From Salinivenus lutea (lineage in GTDB: Bacteria; Bacteroidota; Rhodothermia; Rhodothermales; Salinibacteraceae): DNA of 64,000 bases. Position 1 is the first letter of the stretch. Every line of letters starts with the position of its first letter. Positions 8,789 to 18,362 of this stretch are shown here, in pieces. The DNA is taken from contig NCRC01000001.1 in the NCBI GenBank assembly GCA_002894685.1, positions 1-64,000 of the forward strand. The letters are read 5' to 3'. The position numbers were made by a program, and so were the translations under genes. The notes below the pieces were generated by a model. The model saw only the letters and a program-made list of their open reading frames with translations, searched no databases and was not told where the DNA came from.

Positions 8789-10174
8789 CTACCGGGGGCT
8801 CGGGCTCGGGCCGCCGCCGTCGCCCGTAAGCTTGTTCATAAGGTTCGACATGCTGACGTCCCGCCCCTTGCTCGTCAGCTTCTGCATCGTCTTCATCATC
8901 TTCTTCATTTCGTTGAACTGGCTGATGAGCTGGTTCACATCCCGAACCTCCACTCCGCTCCCTCGGGCAATGCGACGGCGGCGCATCCCGTTCAGGATCT
9001 CCGGATGCGTGCGCTCCTCGGGAGTCATCGACTGAATCATCGCCTCGATGTGGGTAAAGGCATCCTCGTCGATGTCAAGGTCCTGGATCTTGTTCCCAAC
9101 CCCGGGAATCATGCCCATCAGCTCCTTCAACGATCCCATGTTCTGGATGCGCTGAAGCTGATCGTAAAAGTCTTGCAGATCGAACTCGTCCGAGCGGATC
9201 TTTTCTTCGAGGCGCTCGGCTTCTTTCTTGTCGTATTCCTCCTGCGCCCGCTCGACAAACGAAACCACATCCCCCATGCCCAGGATGCGCTGGGCCATCC
9301 GGTCGGGGTAAAACGGCGTGAGGGCGTCGAGCTTCTCCCCCGTCGAGGCAAACTTGATTGGCTTCTCGACCACGGTGCGGATCGAGAGGGCCGCCCCGCC
9401 CCGGGTGTCCCCATCCAGCTTGGTAAGAACGACCCCGTCGTAATCCAGCCGCTCGTTGAACTCCTTGGCGGTGTTCACCGCGTCCTGTCCCGTCATGGAG
9501 TCCACGACGAACAGGGTTTCGTTCGGGGTCACCGCCGTCTTGATGTCGGCCACCTCCTGCATCATCTGCTCGTCGATGTGCATTCGGCCGGCCGTGTCGA
9601 TAATCACCACGTCGCGGGCCTTCTCGCGGGCGTGGTGGACGGCCTCGTCCGCCACGCGCACGGCGTCTTCGACGATGCGTCCGTCCTCCTCGATCGAGTA
9701 GACCGGCACGTTGGCCTGGTCCGCCAGCTTCTTCAGCTGGTCGACGGCGGCCGGGCGGTAGACGTCGGACGCGGCCAGGAGCGGCGCCTTGCCCTGCTTC
9801 CGCAGATGGCGCGCAAGCTTGGCACAGAAGGTCGTCTTGCCCGACCCCTGGAGTCCGGCCACCAGGATGACCGTGGGCGGCGTGTCGGCCATCGACAGCC
9901 CTTCGTGCTCTCCCCCCAGGACGCGGGTCAGCTCATCGTGGATGATCTTGGTAAGTTGCTGTCCCGGCGTCACCGACGTGAGCACTTCCTCCCCGGTCGC
10001 CTTCTCCTTCACGTTGTTGGTAAACTCCTTGGCGACCTGATAATTGACGTCCGCGTTCAGGAGCGCGCGGCGAATCTCCCGCATGGTCTCCGCCACATTT
10101 ACCTCGTTGATCCGGCCCTGCCCCGTCACGGACTGGAGGGCTCCTTCCAACTTTTCGGACAGGCTCTCAAACAT
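8789..10174 (-). CDS. ffh: Signal recognition particle GTPase Ffh
   Basis: 461 residues. It binds 4.5S RNA and signal sequences and docks with FtsY to target membrane proteins. The N domain starts at [20 protein letters not shown]. The G domain has G1 [16 protein letters not shown]3 DTAGRMH and G4 [11 protein letters not shown]. The C-terminal M domain is Met-rich ([14 protein letters not shown]) and ends in a Gly/Pro/Ser tail. The frame stays open for 54 codons upstream, but the conserved N domain fixes the start at 10174. Gene order ffh-rpsP is common in bacteria. Confidence 0.97.
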   Translation of the reverse strand: MFESLSEKLEGALQSVTGQGRINEVNVAETMREIRRALLNADVNYQVAKEFTNNVKEKATGEEVLTSVTPGQQLTKIIHDELTRVLGGEHEGLSMADTPPTVILVAGLQGSGKTTFCAKLARHLRKQGKAPLLAASDVYRPAAVDQLKKLADQANVPVYSIEEDGRIVEDAVRVADEAVHHAREKARDVVIIDTAGRMHIDEQMMQEVADIKTAVTPNETLFVVDSMTGQDAVNTAKEFNERLDYDGVVLTKLDGDTRGGAALSIRTVVEKPIKFASTGEKLDALTPFYPDRMAQRILGMGDVVSFVERAQEEYDKKEAERLEEKIRSDEFDLQDFYDQLQRIQNMGSLKELMGMIPGVGNKIQDLDIDEDAFTHIEAMIQSMTPEERTHPEILNGMRRRRIARGSGVEVRDVNQLISQFNEMKKMMKTMQKLTSKGRDVSMSNLMNKLTGDGGGPSPSPR

Positions 10175-10502
10175 GGGAGTGGAGACAACTTCGAAAGCGA
10201 TAGAATGGGTCGTCGAGCCCCGTCCCGATTGGCGGGCGGGACAAACCGGAATGGAACCCCACGAGGGCAGTACGGGGGTGTTTCCAGCATAACCGTTCTC
10301 TATACGAAACGCATCCTGTCGTACGATCCCTTTCACGAAGGGTGTTCACCCATAATTCGCTGGGGCTGATTTCTCTCCGTCGCTGCCTGTAACATTCTTC
10401 CTGCCACCTCCGTGTTTTTCGTCGGGCGTCGATGGATCGTTTTCAGAGTCCCAGGCGTTTTTATCGTGTACACTGCCTTTTGATGTCGGCCCACCCTCCA
10501 TA
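10175..10502. other. 328-bp divergent intergenic region between ffh and the cyclo-ligase gene
   Basis: The region must hold the promoters of both divergent genes. It contains the short inverted repeat GGGTG-TT-CACCC at 10340-10351 and a TACACT hexamer at about 10469-10474, 30 bp before the plus-strand start codon. No convincing gene or structured RNA was found. In some bacteria 6S RNA lies next to this cyclo-ligase gene, but I could not fold a 6S-like central bubble here by eye. Confidence 0.4.
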
Positions 10503-11099
10503 ATGGGCTCTTCTGCCGCCCCGCCCTCGAAAGAGGACTGCCGGACCCGGTTCCGGGCGTATCGCGACTCGCTCTCCCGAGCGAGCCAGCAGGCCCGCGG
10601 TGCACTCATCGCCCACCGGGCCCTACACCATCCAGGGCTGTCCTCGGCCCAGACCGTTCTGCTGTACTGGCCTCAGATTACACGGGGAGAAGTGGACACG
10701 CGCCTGCTCATCGCGGCCCTTCGGGGCCGGGGCGCCACCGTGGCGCTCCCCGTGGTGACGAGCTACGATCCCGAACACCCTACGATGATCCCACGACGCT
10801 ACGACGGCCCGGACACCCTCACGACCAACCGCTGGGACATCCGCGAACCGACCCACGCGCCGCGGATTCCGCCCGAGCAACTCGACGCGACGGTTGTGCC
10901 CGCCCTGGGGGCCGGTCGGCGCACCGGCCACCGCGTCGGGCACGGGGCCGGCTACTACGACGCCTTTCTGGCGGCCGTGCAGGGCCCCCGGATCGGCCTC
11001 GTGTACCACGAGTGCCTCCTGCCCACGGTGCCGTCGGCTCCTCACGACGTGGCCTTAACGTCAATCATCACGGAACGGGGCACGTTCGCTGTGGACTAG
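10503..11099 (+). CDS. 5-formyltetrahydrofolate cyclo-ligase family protein
   Basis: 198 residues. The enzyme converts 5-formyl-THF to 5,10-methenyl-THF with ATP, recycling a folate storage form. The family signature is the C-terminal GHRVGHGAGYYDAFL loop (about residues 140-154), which corresponds to the GxGxGYYD phosphate loop. The N-terminal KEDCRTRFRAYRDSLS helix and VLLYWPQITRGEVDTRLLI strand are also typical. It would feed the same folate pool used by FolD and PanB elsewhere in this window. The gene is divergent from ffh and 45 bp from the PspC gene. Confidence 0.88.
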   Translation: MGSSAAPPSKEDCRTRFRAYRDSLSRASQQARGALIAHRALHHPGLSSAQTVLLYWPQITRGEVDTRLLIAALRGRGATVALPVVTSYDPEHPTMIPRRYDGPDTLTTNRWDIREPTHAPRIPPEQLDATVVPALGAGRRTGHRVGHGAGYYDAFLAAVQGPRIGLVYHECLLPTVPSAPHDVALTSIITERGTFAVD

Positions 11100-11144
11100 C
11101 TCCCGGCTGCTTGCCGCTGCCTTCCGTCCATTCCCTTCAGTCCC

Positions 11145-11819
11145 ATGGCCAACCAAGAACGCTCTCGCTCCTCTCCCTCGTCTCGCTCCGAGCAGACCCA
11201 CGAACAGCCCACGCCGTTCGAGGTCGGCGAAACGACCCTCGACCTCGACGACGTGTCGGAGGAGGAATTGGATGCCCTCTACTTCGACGACGATGCGTCC
11301 GAGGAATCGAGCATGCTGAACCTGCCCACGATCACGGGCCTCAGCCTTATCGTGGCCGGCATCGTGTATCTGCTGAGCGAGCTGGGCGTCTGGGCTGAAC
11401 CCGCCCTGGGCGGCCTCGGTGCGGCGCTTCCGTGGCTGGTGGGCGTGCTGGTCATTCTTCTGGGCTTCGGGGTGCTCACCTGGCGCCCGTCCTCCTCGAA
11501 ATCGGACGCGGAGCAGAAGAAGGCGGTCGATGCCGAAACCGGCGAGACAAAGGTCGTGGAGGAGCCCGCCGCCTCGTCCAAGAAGCGCCTCACCCGATCC
11601 CGGACCGACAAGAAGCTGATGGGCGTCTGTGGAGGGATTGCGAACTACCTGAACCTGGACTCCACGCTCGTCCGCATCGCGTTCGTCATCGGCGTGATTG
11701 CCTCCGGGGGGCCCTTCCTCCTCGCGTACTTCGGCCTGGCCTTCGCGATGCCGAAGGAATCCCCCCTGTCGGCGAAGGAGCGGCTCTCCATCATCCGGAA
11801 CGACGCCCCCGACGACTAG
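11145..11819 (+). CDS. PspC-domain membrane protein
   Basis: 224 residues. An acidic cytoplasmic N-terminus (residues 1-60) is followed by two close hydrophobic segments (ITGLSLIVAGIVYLLSELG and LPWLVGVLVILLGFGVL, about residues 65-110). A charged linker then leads to a C-terminal PspC domain (LTRSRTDKKLMGVCGGIANY, about residues 150-215) containing its own membrane segment. PspC proteins in the phage-shock response sense inner-membrane stress, but no pspA or other psp gene is nearby, so the role here is unknown. It converges on the M16 gene, with a 98-bp gap. Confidence 0.85.
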   Translation: MANQERSRSSPSSRSEQTHEQPTPFEVGETTLDLDDVSEEELDALYFDDDASEESSMLNLPTITGLSLIVAGIVYLLSELGVWAEPALGGLGAALPWLVGVLVILLGFGVLTWRPSSSKSDAEQKKAVDAETGETKVVEEPAASSKKRLTRSRTDKKLMGVCGGIANYLNLDSTLVRIAFVIGVIASGGPFLLAYFGLAFAMPKESPLSAKERLSIIRNDAPDD

Positions 11820-11917
11820 GGCGCGCGGGCCAGCGGTCCTGTCCGTGTGGTCCGGAGGCAATAGATCACGTCTGGGGCGCCCCCCATCTCCCCCCTGCCT
11901 CAGCTGCGGTAGGGGTG

Positions 11918-13231
11918 CTAGCGACTCGAAGCGCTGTGCTCCGGCGTCTCCACGGGCTCGGGACGGACGCCCGCCCGCGCCTCGTGCAGCTCCTGCGGTC
12001 GTAGATAGGTGCGGACGGCCTCATTCACCTCCTCCAGGGTGAGCGCCTCAATGTCGCGGGGAAACTGATCAAGATAATCCATCTCGAACCCGCGCTCCGC
12101 GGTGGTAAGGATCGACTGGGCCAGCCGCCGGGTGGTCCCCAGCCCCACCGTGTACGAGCCCGTGATGGTTGTTTTCTTCGCCTCCAGCTCCTCGGCGGTC
12201 GCCCCGTTGTCGACAAACTCCTCGATCACGTCCAGGGTCGCCTCCACTCCCGCCTCCAGTGCCTCGTGACTCAGCGTCACGCTGGCCTGCCAGTAGCCCG
12301 CGTAGCGCGTGGAAATCCCCGACAGGCCCGACCCAATGTGGTAGGTCAGCCCTTTTTCGTCGCGCACCGTGTTCATGAGCCGGGCCGCAAAATTCCCCCC
12401 GAGAATGTAGTTGCCCACGTACAGCGCCGGGTACGCCTCGTCGTCGCGGCGCAACGGGAGGGCATGCCCAATCCGCACGTCGACATTCGACTTGTCCGGC
12501 ATGGGGAGGACGCTCCGTCCGGGCGCCTCGGGGGAGGGCTCCGTCTCGTGGACGGGCTCGGCGTCGTGGGGCGCCCACCCCTCGAACGCCTCCGCCACGA
12601 CCGACCGGATGCGATCGTGGTCGAGATCGCCCGCGAACGCCAGCGTCCACTCCTCGGCCCCAAAGTGATGCGCATGGTACGCCCGCACGTCCTCGACCGT
12701 CAGTTGCTGAAGGGTGCGCAGCTGCTCCTCCGGGGCGGCCGAGTGGTTGGGATGACCAGCGGCAAAGAGGCGCCGCGTGAGGGCCGAGGCGGCCTGCGCC
12801 CCCGTCTTTTCCATGCGCCGCTGGAGGTCGGCGGCCACCTGCGCACGGGCCTTCTCAAACTCCTCGGGGTCGAAAGCAGGCGTTCGGAGCATCTCGGCCA
12901 GTACGTCCATCACCTTGGGCACGTCATCGGCGAGGGCGCGGCCCGACACATCCACGTACAGGCCGTCGCTGGACAGGTCGAGCTTGGCGCCGCAGTCCTC
13001 CAGCACCTGCGCCAGCTCAAAGCGGTCGCGCTGCTGCGTCCCCTTGTCCAGGAGCGACACGGTGAGCTTCTGTCGGAGGTGATCCCCAGCCGCCAGGTCG
13101 GGGTAGGTCAAAAAAGAAGCCCGCCACGAGACGACGTCGTCCACGCTGGTGGGAAGCGTAAGGACGCGGGCCGGACCGACCGTTTGGTCCTGAATGCGAG
13201 GGGCGAGGCTTGGAACGGTGCTCATGGACAC
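11918..13231 (-). CDS. M16 family peptidase subunit lacking the zinc-binding motif
   Basis: 437 residues with the M16 (pitrilysin/processing peptidase) fold. Where active members have HxxEH before the (F/L)xGT segment, this protein reads KLTVSLLDKGT, so the zinc ligands are missing. The C-terminal half keeps the family's substrate-side motif RLMNTVRDEKGLTYHIGSGL. Bacterial M16 genes often come as an active/inactive pair forming a heterodimer, and the active partner lies just upstream (34 bp, same strand). Its likely job is substrate binding in that dimer. The substrate is not known. Confidence 0.87.
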   Translation of the reverse strand: MSMSTVPSLAPRIQDQTVGPARVLTLPTSVDDVVSWRASFLTYPDLAAGDHLRQKLTVSLLDKGTQQRDRFELAQVLEDCGAKLDLSSDGLYVDVSGRALADDVPKVMDVLAEMLRTPAFDPEEFEKARAQVAADLQRRMEKTGAQAASALTRRLFAAGHPNHSAAPEEQLRTLQQLTVEDVRAYHAHHFGAEEWTLAFAGDLDHDRIRSVVAEAFEGWAPHDAEPVHETEPSPEAPGRSVLPMPDKSNVDVRIGHALPLRRDDEAYPALYVGNYILGGNFAARLMNTVRDEKGLTYHIGSGLSGISTRYAGYWQASVTLSHEALEAGVEATLDVIEEFVDNGATAEELEAKKTTITGSYTVGLGTTRRLAQSILTTAERGFEMDYLDQFPRDIEALTLEEVNEAVRTYLRPQELHEARAGVRPEPVETPEHSASSR

Positions 13232-13265
13232 AGAAGGAAGTGGCGAGAAAGAGGAGCGGGACCGA

Positions 13266-14576
13266 TTACTGAGCGGTTGGCACGTACCAGCCGATCGTGC
13301 TGGTATCGTCCTGCAGGTACGTCTGCGCAGCGCGCTGCACGTCGGCGGTGGTCACCTCTTCGAGGCGGTCGAGGTACTGCGTGTACAGCTTCCAGTCGCC
13401 GGCCGCCAGGGCCTCGTTCAGTTGCGAGGCCACCCGCATGGAGCCGTCGCGGTCAAAGGCCGTCTGCGCGCGGAGTTGGGTACGGGCCCGGTCGAGTTCG
13501 TCCTGCGTCACCCCGTCGGCCCGGATGGATTCGATTTCGTCGCGGATGGCCTCTTCGACCTCCTCGTGCTCTGCCTCGGGCGCGAGGTAGGCAAACACGG
13601 AAAAGAGGCTCGGGTCGCGCAGGCGGAAGTTCACCCCGAACACGTCGCTGGTGAGTCCCTGGTCCGTACACCGTCGAAAGAGCCGGCTGCCTTTGCCCGA
13701 GGCGAGGATGCGGGCCAGAATGTCCAGGACATCCGAGTCGGGGTCCGTGGCGGGGGGCGACTTGTACCCCATCAGGACCGCGCCCAGCTGGCCCTCCTGC
13801 TTTACGGACACCCGGCGTTGTCCCGTCTGCTCTGGCTCGTCGGTCGTCACCTGCGGAATCTCGTGGTTGGCCGCGTCGAGGCGCCCAAACTGATCGGCCA
13901 CCTCCTCCAGGGTCTCCCGCCGGTCAAACTGGCCGACGATCGAGAGGGTCGCGTTGTTGGGCCAGTAGTAGGTGTCGTAGAAGGAGCGGAGGTCGTCGGG
14001 CGTCATTCCCTCAATGTCGCTCCGCCACCCGATCGTGGGGTGGTGGTACGGGTGTGCGACAAAGGCCGCGCCCCACACCTCGTCGAACAGGCGCGAGACC
14101 GGGTCATTCTGGTTGCGGTCGCGCTCGTTCAGGATGACAGTGCGCTCGGACTCCACGTCCTGCGGGTCGAGAAGGGCGTTCCGCATCCGGTCGGCCTCAA
14201 TGTCGAAGGCCAGCGGCAGGTGCTCGGTGGGAAGCATTTCGTAGTAGTTCGTGCGGTCCACCCACGTGGAGGCGTTGACCTCCGCCCCCACGCGCTGCAG
14301 CGTCTCAAAGATTGAGGTCCCCTTCCGCTTGTGAAAGCGCTCCGTCCCCTTAAACATCAGGTGCTCGAGCATGTGGGTCGCGCCGGTGTGGCCCGTGCGC
14401 TCATTCCGGCTGCCCACGTGGTAGGTCACCATGGATGTCGCCACCGGGGCGCCGTCCTGTGGCAGGAGCAGCACGCGGAGGCCGTTGTCGTCGAGCCGGT
14501 AGCACTCGATGTCCTGGGACGACTCGACAAAGGTGAATGCCGAAGGGACCGCAGGAGGGGATTTTACCTCAGTCAT
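13266..14576 (-). CDS. M16 family zinc metallopeptidase, catalytic subunit
   Basis: 436 residues. It carries the inverted zinc motif HxxEH in GATHMLEHLMFKGT (about residues 62-75), followed about 70 residues later by the third ligand Glu in ESERTVILNERD. It also has the C-terminal Arg/Tyr type segment (GSRLFRRCTDQGLTSDVFGV) in modified form. It is predicted to cut peptides in a closed chamber with the inactive partner encoded next. No signal peptide is apparent. polA lies upstream on the same strand, 99 bp away. That gap has a 9-bp inverted repeat. Confidence 0.9.
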   Translation of the reverse strand: MTEVKSPPAVPSAFTFVESSQDIECYRLDDNGLRVLLLPQDGAPVATSMVTYHVGSRNERTGHTGATHMLEHLMFKGTERFHKRKGTSIFETLQRVGAEVNASTWVDRTNYYEMLPTEHLPLAFDIEADRMRNALLDPQDVESERTVILNERDRNQNDPVSRLFDEVWGAAFVAHPYHHPTIGWRSDIEGMTPDDLRSFYDTYYWPNNATLSIVGQFDRRETLEEVADQFGRLDAANHEIPQVTTDEPEQTGQRRVSVKQEGQLGAVLMGYKSPPATDPDSDVLDILARILASGKGSRLFRRCTDQGLTSDVFGVNFRLRDPSLFSVFAYLAPEAEHEEVEEAIRDEIESIRADGVTQDELDRARTQLRAQTAFDRDGSMRVASQLNEALAAGDWKLYTQYLDRLEEVTTADVQRAAQTYLQDDTSTIGWYVPTAQ

Positions 14577-14611
14577 AACATTAGGTCAAAGTCGGAAGTA
14601 CAAGCATGGCA

Positions 14612-14639
14612 GAAGTGTAGGTGTCACCCGCTACACTTC
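14612..14639. repeat. 9-bp inverted repeat between polA and the M16 genes
   Basis: GAAGTGTAG, a 10-nt spacer and CTACACTTC form a perfect inverted repeat centred about 50 bp upstream of the M16 start codon at 14576. No T-tract follows on the minus strand, so it is not a standard terminator. It could be an operator or an mRNA hairpin in the leader. Confidence 0.5.
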
Positions 14640-14675
14640 ATTCGAGGATCCTTCGTGGTCCGGGCACGGGGCATG

Positions 14676-17480
14676 TTAGTGTGCGTCGAGCCAGTCCTTT
14701 CCGGCCTCGATGTCGACGAGGACGGGGACGCCGTCGAGCGGCAGGGCCTCTTCCATTTCGTCGCGGACCATGGCCCGAACGGGGTCCAGCTCGTCGGGGG
14801 GCATCTCAAAGACAAGCTCATCGTGCACCTGGAGCAGCATCTTGGCCTGCCAGTCCTCCGCGTCGAGCCGCTCCTGCACCCGGTTCATCGCAATCTTGAT
14901 CATGTCGGCCTGGGTTCCCTGGATCGGCATGTTCACGGCCACCCGCTCGGCGTATCCGCGGCGATTGCTGTTCGAGCTGTCGATGTCCGGCAGGTAGCGG
15001 CGGCGGCCCAGCAGGGTTTCGGCGTAGCCCCGCTCCCGCGCCTTCTCGACCAGCTCATTGAGAAGCTGCGAGACTCCGGGGTACGACTTCTGATACTGTG
15101 AGATGAGGTCCTGTGCCTCGTCGACCGGCACGCGGAGGCGCTGGGCGAGCCCCCAGGGCGAGACGCCGTACGGAATCCCGTAGTTCACCTCCTTGGCCTT
15201 CCGGCGCTGGTCGCGCGAGACATCCGCCGGGTCGATCCCAAAGACGCGGGCGGCGGCATCGGTGTGAATGTCGCCGTCGTTGCGGAAGGTCTCCTGCATC
15301 GCCTCGTCCCCACTCATGGAGGCCAGGATGCGGAGCTCGATCTGGGCATAGTCCGCGGCCATGAGGGTCCACCCCTCCCGCGGGACGAACGCGCGGCGAA
15401 TCTTGCGCCCCAGCTCCGTACGAATCGGGATGTTTTGCAGGTTCGGATCGCTGGAGGACAGTCGCCCCGTGGTGGTCCGCGTCTGGTTGAAGCTGGTATG
15501 GATGCGCCCCGTCTCGGGATGCACCAGTTCCCCGAGCGCGTCCAGGTACGTGCTTTTCAGCTTGTAGATGGACCGCCAGTCGAGGACGAGGGCGGGGATG
15601 TCGTGCTCCGTGGAGAGCTCCTGCAGCACGCTTTCTTTCGTGGAGGGGTTCCCGGTGGGCGTCTTCGAAATGACGGGCAGGTCCAGCTTCTCGAACAGAA
15701 TCTCGCCGAGTTGCTGGGGCGAGTTGATGTTGAATTCCTCGCCCGCCAACTCAAAGATTTCCGCCTCCATCTCGTCAAGCTCCGACTGCAGCTCTTCGGA
15801 GAACGCGTCCAGCACATCGGTGTCCACCCGGATGCCCACGTGCTCCATGAGGGCGAGCACGCGCACCAGAGGGAACTCGATGTCCTCGGCAATCTCGCGG
15901 ACGCCGCCCGACTCCAGCTTTTCCTGGAGCGCGTCGGCCAAGCGGAGGGCGATGTCGGCGTCCTCGCAGGCGTACGGGGCGGCCTCCTCCACGTCTACGT
16001 CGCGCATTGTCTCCGCCTCCTGATCGTCCCCGATCAGCTCACTGATCGGCACCATCTTGTAATTGAGTACCGAGCGTGCCACATCGTCCAGGTTGTGGTT
16101 CTCTTCGGGGGCCACCAGGTAGTGCGCCACCATGGTGTCCACCAGCGAGCCGCCCACGTGCACGCCCTGGCGCAACAGCACCAGCAGGTCGTACTTGAGG
16201 TTGTGCCCCACGGTGGTGGTGTCGGCCGCAAGGGCCGGGGCCAGCACGTCGAGGACCTCCTCGGTGGACGTGTCGTCCGGGAGGGGCGTGGGTACGTACG
16301 TGGCCGTCCCTTCTTCCCAGCTAAAGGAGAGCCCGACCAGCTCCGCGTACATCGGGTCCGTGGAGGTGGTCTCCGTATCGAAGGCGTAGCGGTCCTTGGC
16401 GGCCAGGCGATCGGCAAACACTTCCAGCTCGTCTCGCGTCTCCACGATGTCGTAGTCGACAGCCGCCGGGGTCAGCTCCTGAACCTCCTCGTACGGCCCA
16501 AAGTCGAACGAAAGCGCCGGGTCTTCGGCCTCGTCCTCCTCCGCCTCCTCGCCCGAGTCGGCCGGGGCGCCCCCATTCAGGTCCAGCCGGTCGATGAAGG
16601 ACTCGAACTCATACTCCTGGAAGAGGCGGACAAGCTCCTCCCGGTCCGGTGACGCACACCGGAGCTGGTGCCAGTCGAGCCCCACGTCGAGGTCGGTGCG
16701 GATGCGAACGAGTCGCTTCGACATGCGCGCCTCGTCGGCGTACTCTTTGAGGTTTTGCCCTCGCTTCCCCCCAATCTCGTCCGCGTGTTCGATGACCTCT
16801 TCGACATCGTAGTAGTCCTTGAGGTACTTCATCGAGGTCTTCTCTCCGATGTTGGGCACCCCCGGCACGTTGTCGGAGCTATCGCCCCACAGGGCAAGCA
16901 TGTCGACAAATTGCACCGGGTCGAGCCCGTACTCCTCCCGAAAGACATCGTCCGTGATGATCTCGAAGTCCTGGTCCCCCTTCGCCGGCTTGAAGATTGA
17001 GATGTGCTCCGTGAGGAGCTGCTTGAAGTCTTTGTCGGGGGAGACGATGACCACATCGGCGCCGTCCTCGTCCGCCTGCCGGGCCAGGGTCCCGATTACG
17101 TCGTCCGCCTCCACTCCGGGCACCTCCAGCACCGGGATGTCCATTGCCCGCACGATGTTTTTGATGCGTGGGAGATTTTCGAGCAGCTCCTCGGGCGGGG
17201 GGTCGCGGTGGGCCTTGTAGTCCTCGTAGATGTCCTCACGGAACGTGCCGTCCTCACTCTCCGCGTCGAACACCACGGCGGTGTGCTCAATGTCGTGGTC
17301 GTCGATCAGCTTCAGCAGGGAGTTGGTGAAGCCGTACGCCGCCGAGGTATTCTGGCCTTTCGAGTTGATGAGGGGCCGACTGATAAAAATGTAGTGGGCC
17401 CGGTACGCCAGGGCCATCGCATCGATCAGGTAGAGGGTTTTGTCGCGGTCGCCGGGGTGAGCGTCGTCGGGAGAGACCAT
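14676..17480 (-). CDS. polA: DNA polymerase I
   Basis: 934 residues with all three activities. The N-terminal 5'-3' exonuclease has YLIDAMALAYRAHY and DNVPGVPNIGEKT. The 3'-5' exonuclease appears intact, with Exo I FDTETTSTDP and Exo II VGHNLKYDLL. The polymerase has motif A AADYAQIELRILA, motif B RRKAKEVNYGIPYG and motif C QVHDELVFEMP. In motif B, residue 767 is Tyr where E. coli Pol I has Phe762. The start at 17480 is preferred because the exonuclease domain begins 14 residues later, while the further upstream frame is not conserved-looking. Two M16 peptidase genes follow on the same strand. Confidence 0.96.
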   Translation of the reverse strand: MVSPDDAHPGDRDKTLYLIDAMALAYRAHYIFISRPLINSKGQNTSAAYGFTNSLLKLIDDHDIEHTAVVFDAESEDGTFREDIYEDYKAHRDPPPEELLENLPRIKNIVRAMDIPVLEVPGVEADDVIGTLARQADEDGADVVIVSPDKDFKQLLTEHISIFKPAKGDQDFEIITDDVFREEYGLDPVQFVDMLALWGDSSDNVPGVPNIGEKTSMKYLKDYYDVEEVIEHADEIGGKRGQNLKEYADEARMSKRLVRIRTDLDVGLDWHQLRCASPDREELVRLFQEYEFESFIDRLDLNGGAPADSGEEAEEDEAEDPALSFDFGPYEEVQELTPAAVDYDIVETRDELEVFADRLAAKDRYAFDTETTSTDPMYAELVGLSFSWEEGTATYVPTPLPDDTSTEEVLDVLAPALAADTTTVGHNLKYDLLVLLRQGVHVGGSLVDTMVAHYLVAPEENHNLDDVARSVLNYKMVPISELIGDDQEAETMRDVDVEEAAPYACEDADIALRLADALQEKLESGGVREIAEDIEFPLVRVLALMEHVGIRVDTDVLDAFSEELQSELDEMEAEIFELAGEEFNINSPQQLGEILFEKLDLPVISKTPTGNPSTKESVLQELSTEHDIPALVLDWRSIYKLKSTYLDALGELVHPETGRIHTSFNQTRTTTGRLSSSDPNLQNIPIRTELGRKIRRAFVPREGWTLMAADYAQIELRILASMSGDEAMQETFRNDGDIHTDAAARVFGIDPADVSRDQRRKAKEVNYGIPYGVSPWGLAQRLRVPVDEAQDLISQYQKSYPGVSQLLNELVEKARERGYAETLLGRRRYLPDIDSSNSNRRGYAERVAVNMPIQGTQADMIKIAMNRVQERLDAEDWQAKMLLQVHDELVFEMPPDELDPVRAMVRDEMEEALPLDGVPVLVDIEAGKDWLDAH

Positions 17481-17675
17481 GCAGGCGTGGGGATCTTCCG
17501 TGGGAAAAGACAGGTACAGGAGACGGTGTAATGCTTTGATAAGACGAATGAACGAGACGGGGGGAGGATTCAACGCCACTCCCCTTTCTCACGCCATTCG
17601 TCTGCGACACATCCCCGCCGCGACGGCCCCTTCCGGGCAACAACCGACGCCCTTCTCCCCGCACTCCCCCTGCGC

Positions 17676-18362
17676 ATGACCCTGCTGCTATTCGACATCG
17701 ACGGCACCCTCGTGACCGTGAACGGGGCCGGCCGATCGGCCATCACGGAAACCCTTTCCGACCTGCTGGACGCCCCCATTTCCACCGAGGGCATCTCGTT
17801 TTCGGGGCGCACGGACCCCGACATTCTCCGCTCGGTCCTTTCGCACAACGGGCACGACCCGACAGCCGAAACGCTCGAGGCGGCCCTGGAGGCCTACGTG
17901 ACGGCCGCCCAGAACGCCATTCAGCCCCAGCACGTCCAACCGCTTCCCGGGGTCCGCTCCCTCCTCCGCACCCTGACGCGCCGGGAGGACGTCCACCTGG
18001 CCCTCGTGACCGGGAACGTGGAGCCCATCGCCTATCACAAGCTCGACGCGGTAGGGCTCGCCGACCACTTCTCCGTCGGGGCCTTCGGCAGCGACCACGC
18101 CGAACGGGACGCCCTCCCGCCCCTCGCCCTCCGCCGCGCCCGGGAGAACACGGGGCACGCCTTCTCGCGGGACCGGACCATCGTCATTGGCGACACGGAT
18201 CGCGATGTCCAGTGCGCGCGGGCCACCGGCGTGCGGTCCGTCGCGGTCTGCACCGGGGGAAGCGACCGGGAGGCGCTTGCGGCGTGCAGACCCGACGCCC
18301 TGCTGGAAAACCTGAACGACTGGTCTCGCTTCGAGGAGACGGTGCTGGACGCCGCGCGCTAA
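17676..18362 (+). CDS. HAD-superfamily hydrolase (phosphoglycolate phosphatase-like)
   Basis: 228 residues. HAD motifs are all present: the nucleophile motif LLFDIDGTLV at the N-terminus, motif II LVTGN around residue 111, a Lys in AYHKLDAVGL, and motif IV VIGDTDRDVQCARA around residue 170. The helical cap lies between residues 15 and 80, as in phosphoglycolate phosphatase and beta-phosphoglucomutase relatives. The substrate cannot be told from sequence. It is divergent from polA and convergent with hemL, and the two stop codons overlap by four bases. Confidence 0.85.
   Translation: MTLLLFDIDGTLVTVNGAGRSAITETLSDLLDAPISTEGISFSGRTDPDILRSVLSHNGHDPTAETLEAALEAYVTAAQNAIQPQHVQPLPGVRSLLRTLTRREDVHLALVTGNVEPIAYHKLDAVGLADHFSVGAFGSDHAERDALPPLALRRARENTGHAFSRDRTIVIGDTDRDVQCARATGVRSVAVCTGGSDREALAACRPDALLENLNDWSRFEETVLDAAR

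Noticed and set aside
10340-10351. GGGTG-TT-CACCC inverted repeat as an operator or terminator
   Set aside because: Five-base arms with a two-base loop are too short and are expected by chance. No T-tract follows.
10175-10502. A 6S RNA gene next to the 5-formyl-THF cyclo-ligase gene
   Set aside because: The neighbourhood is suggestive from other bacteria, but no long rod-like pairing with a central bubble could be drawn by eye. A covariance-model search with the 6S RNA family would decide.
17480-17579. A longer N-terminus for DNA polymerase I
   Set aside because: The frame is open upstream, but the additional 33 residues have no similarity to the exonuclease domain, and the ATG at 17480 sits just before it.
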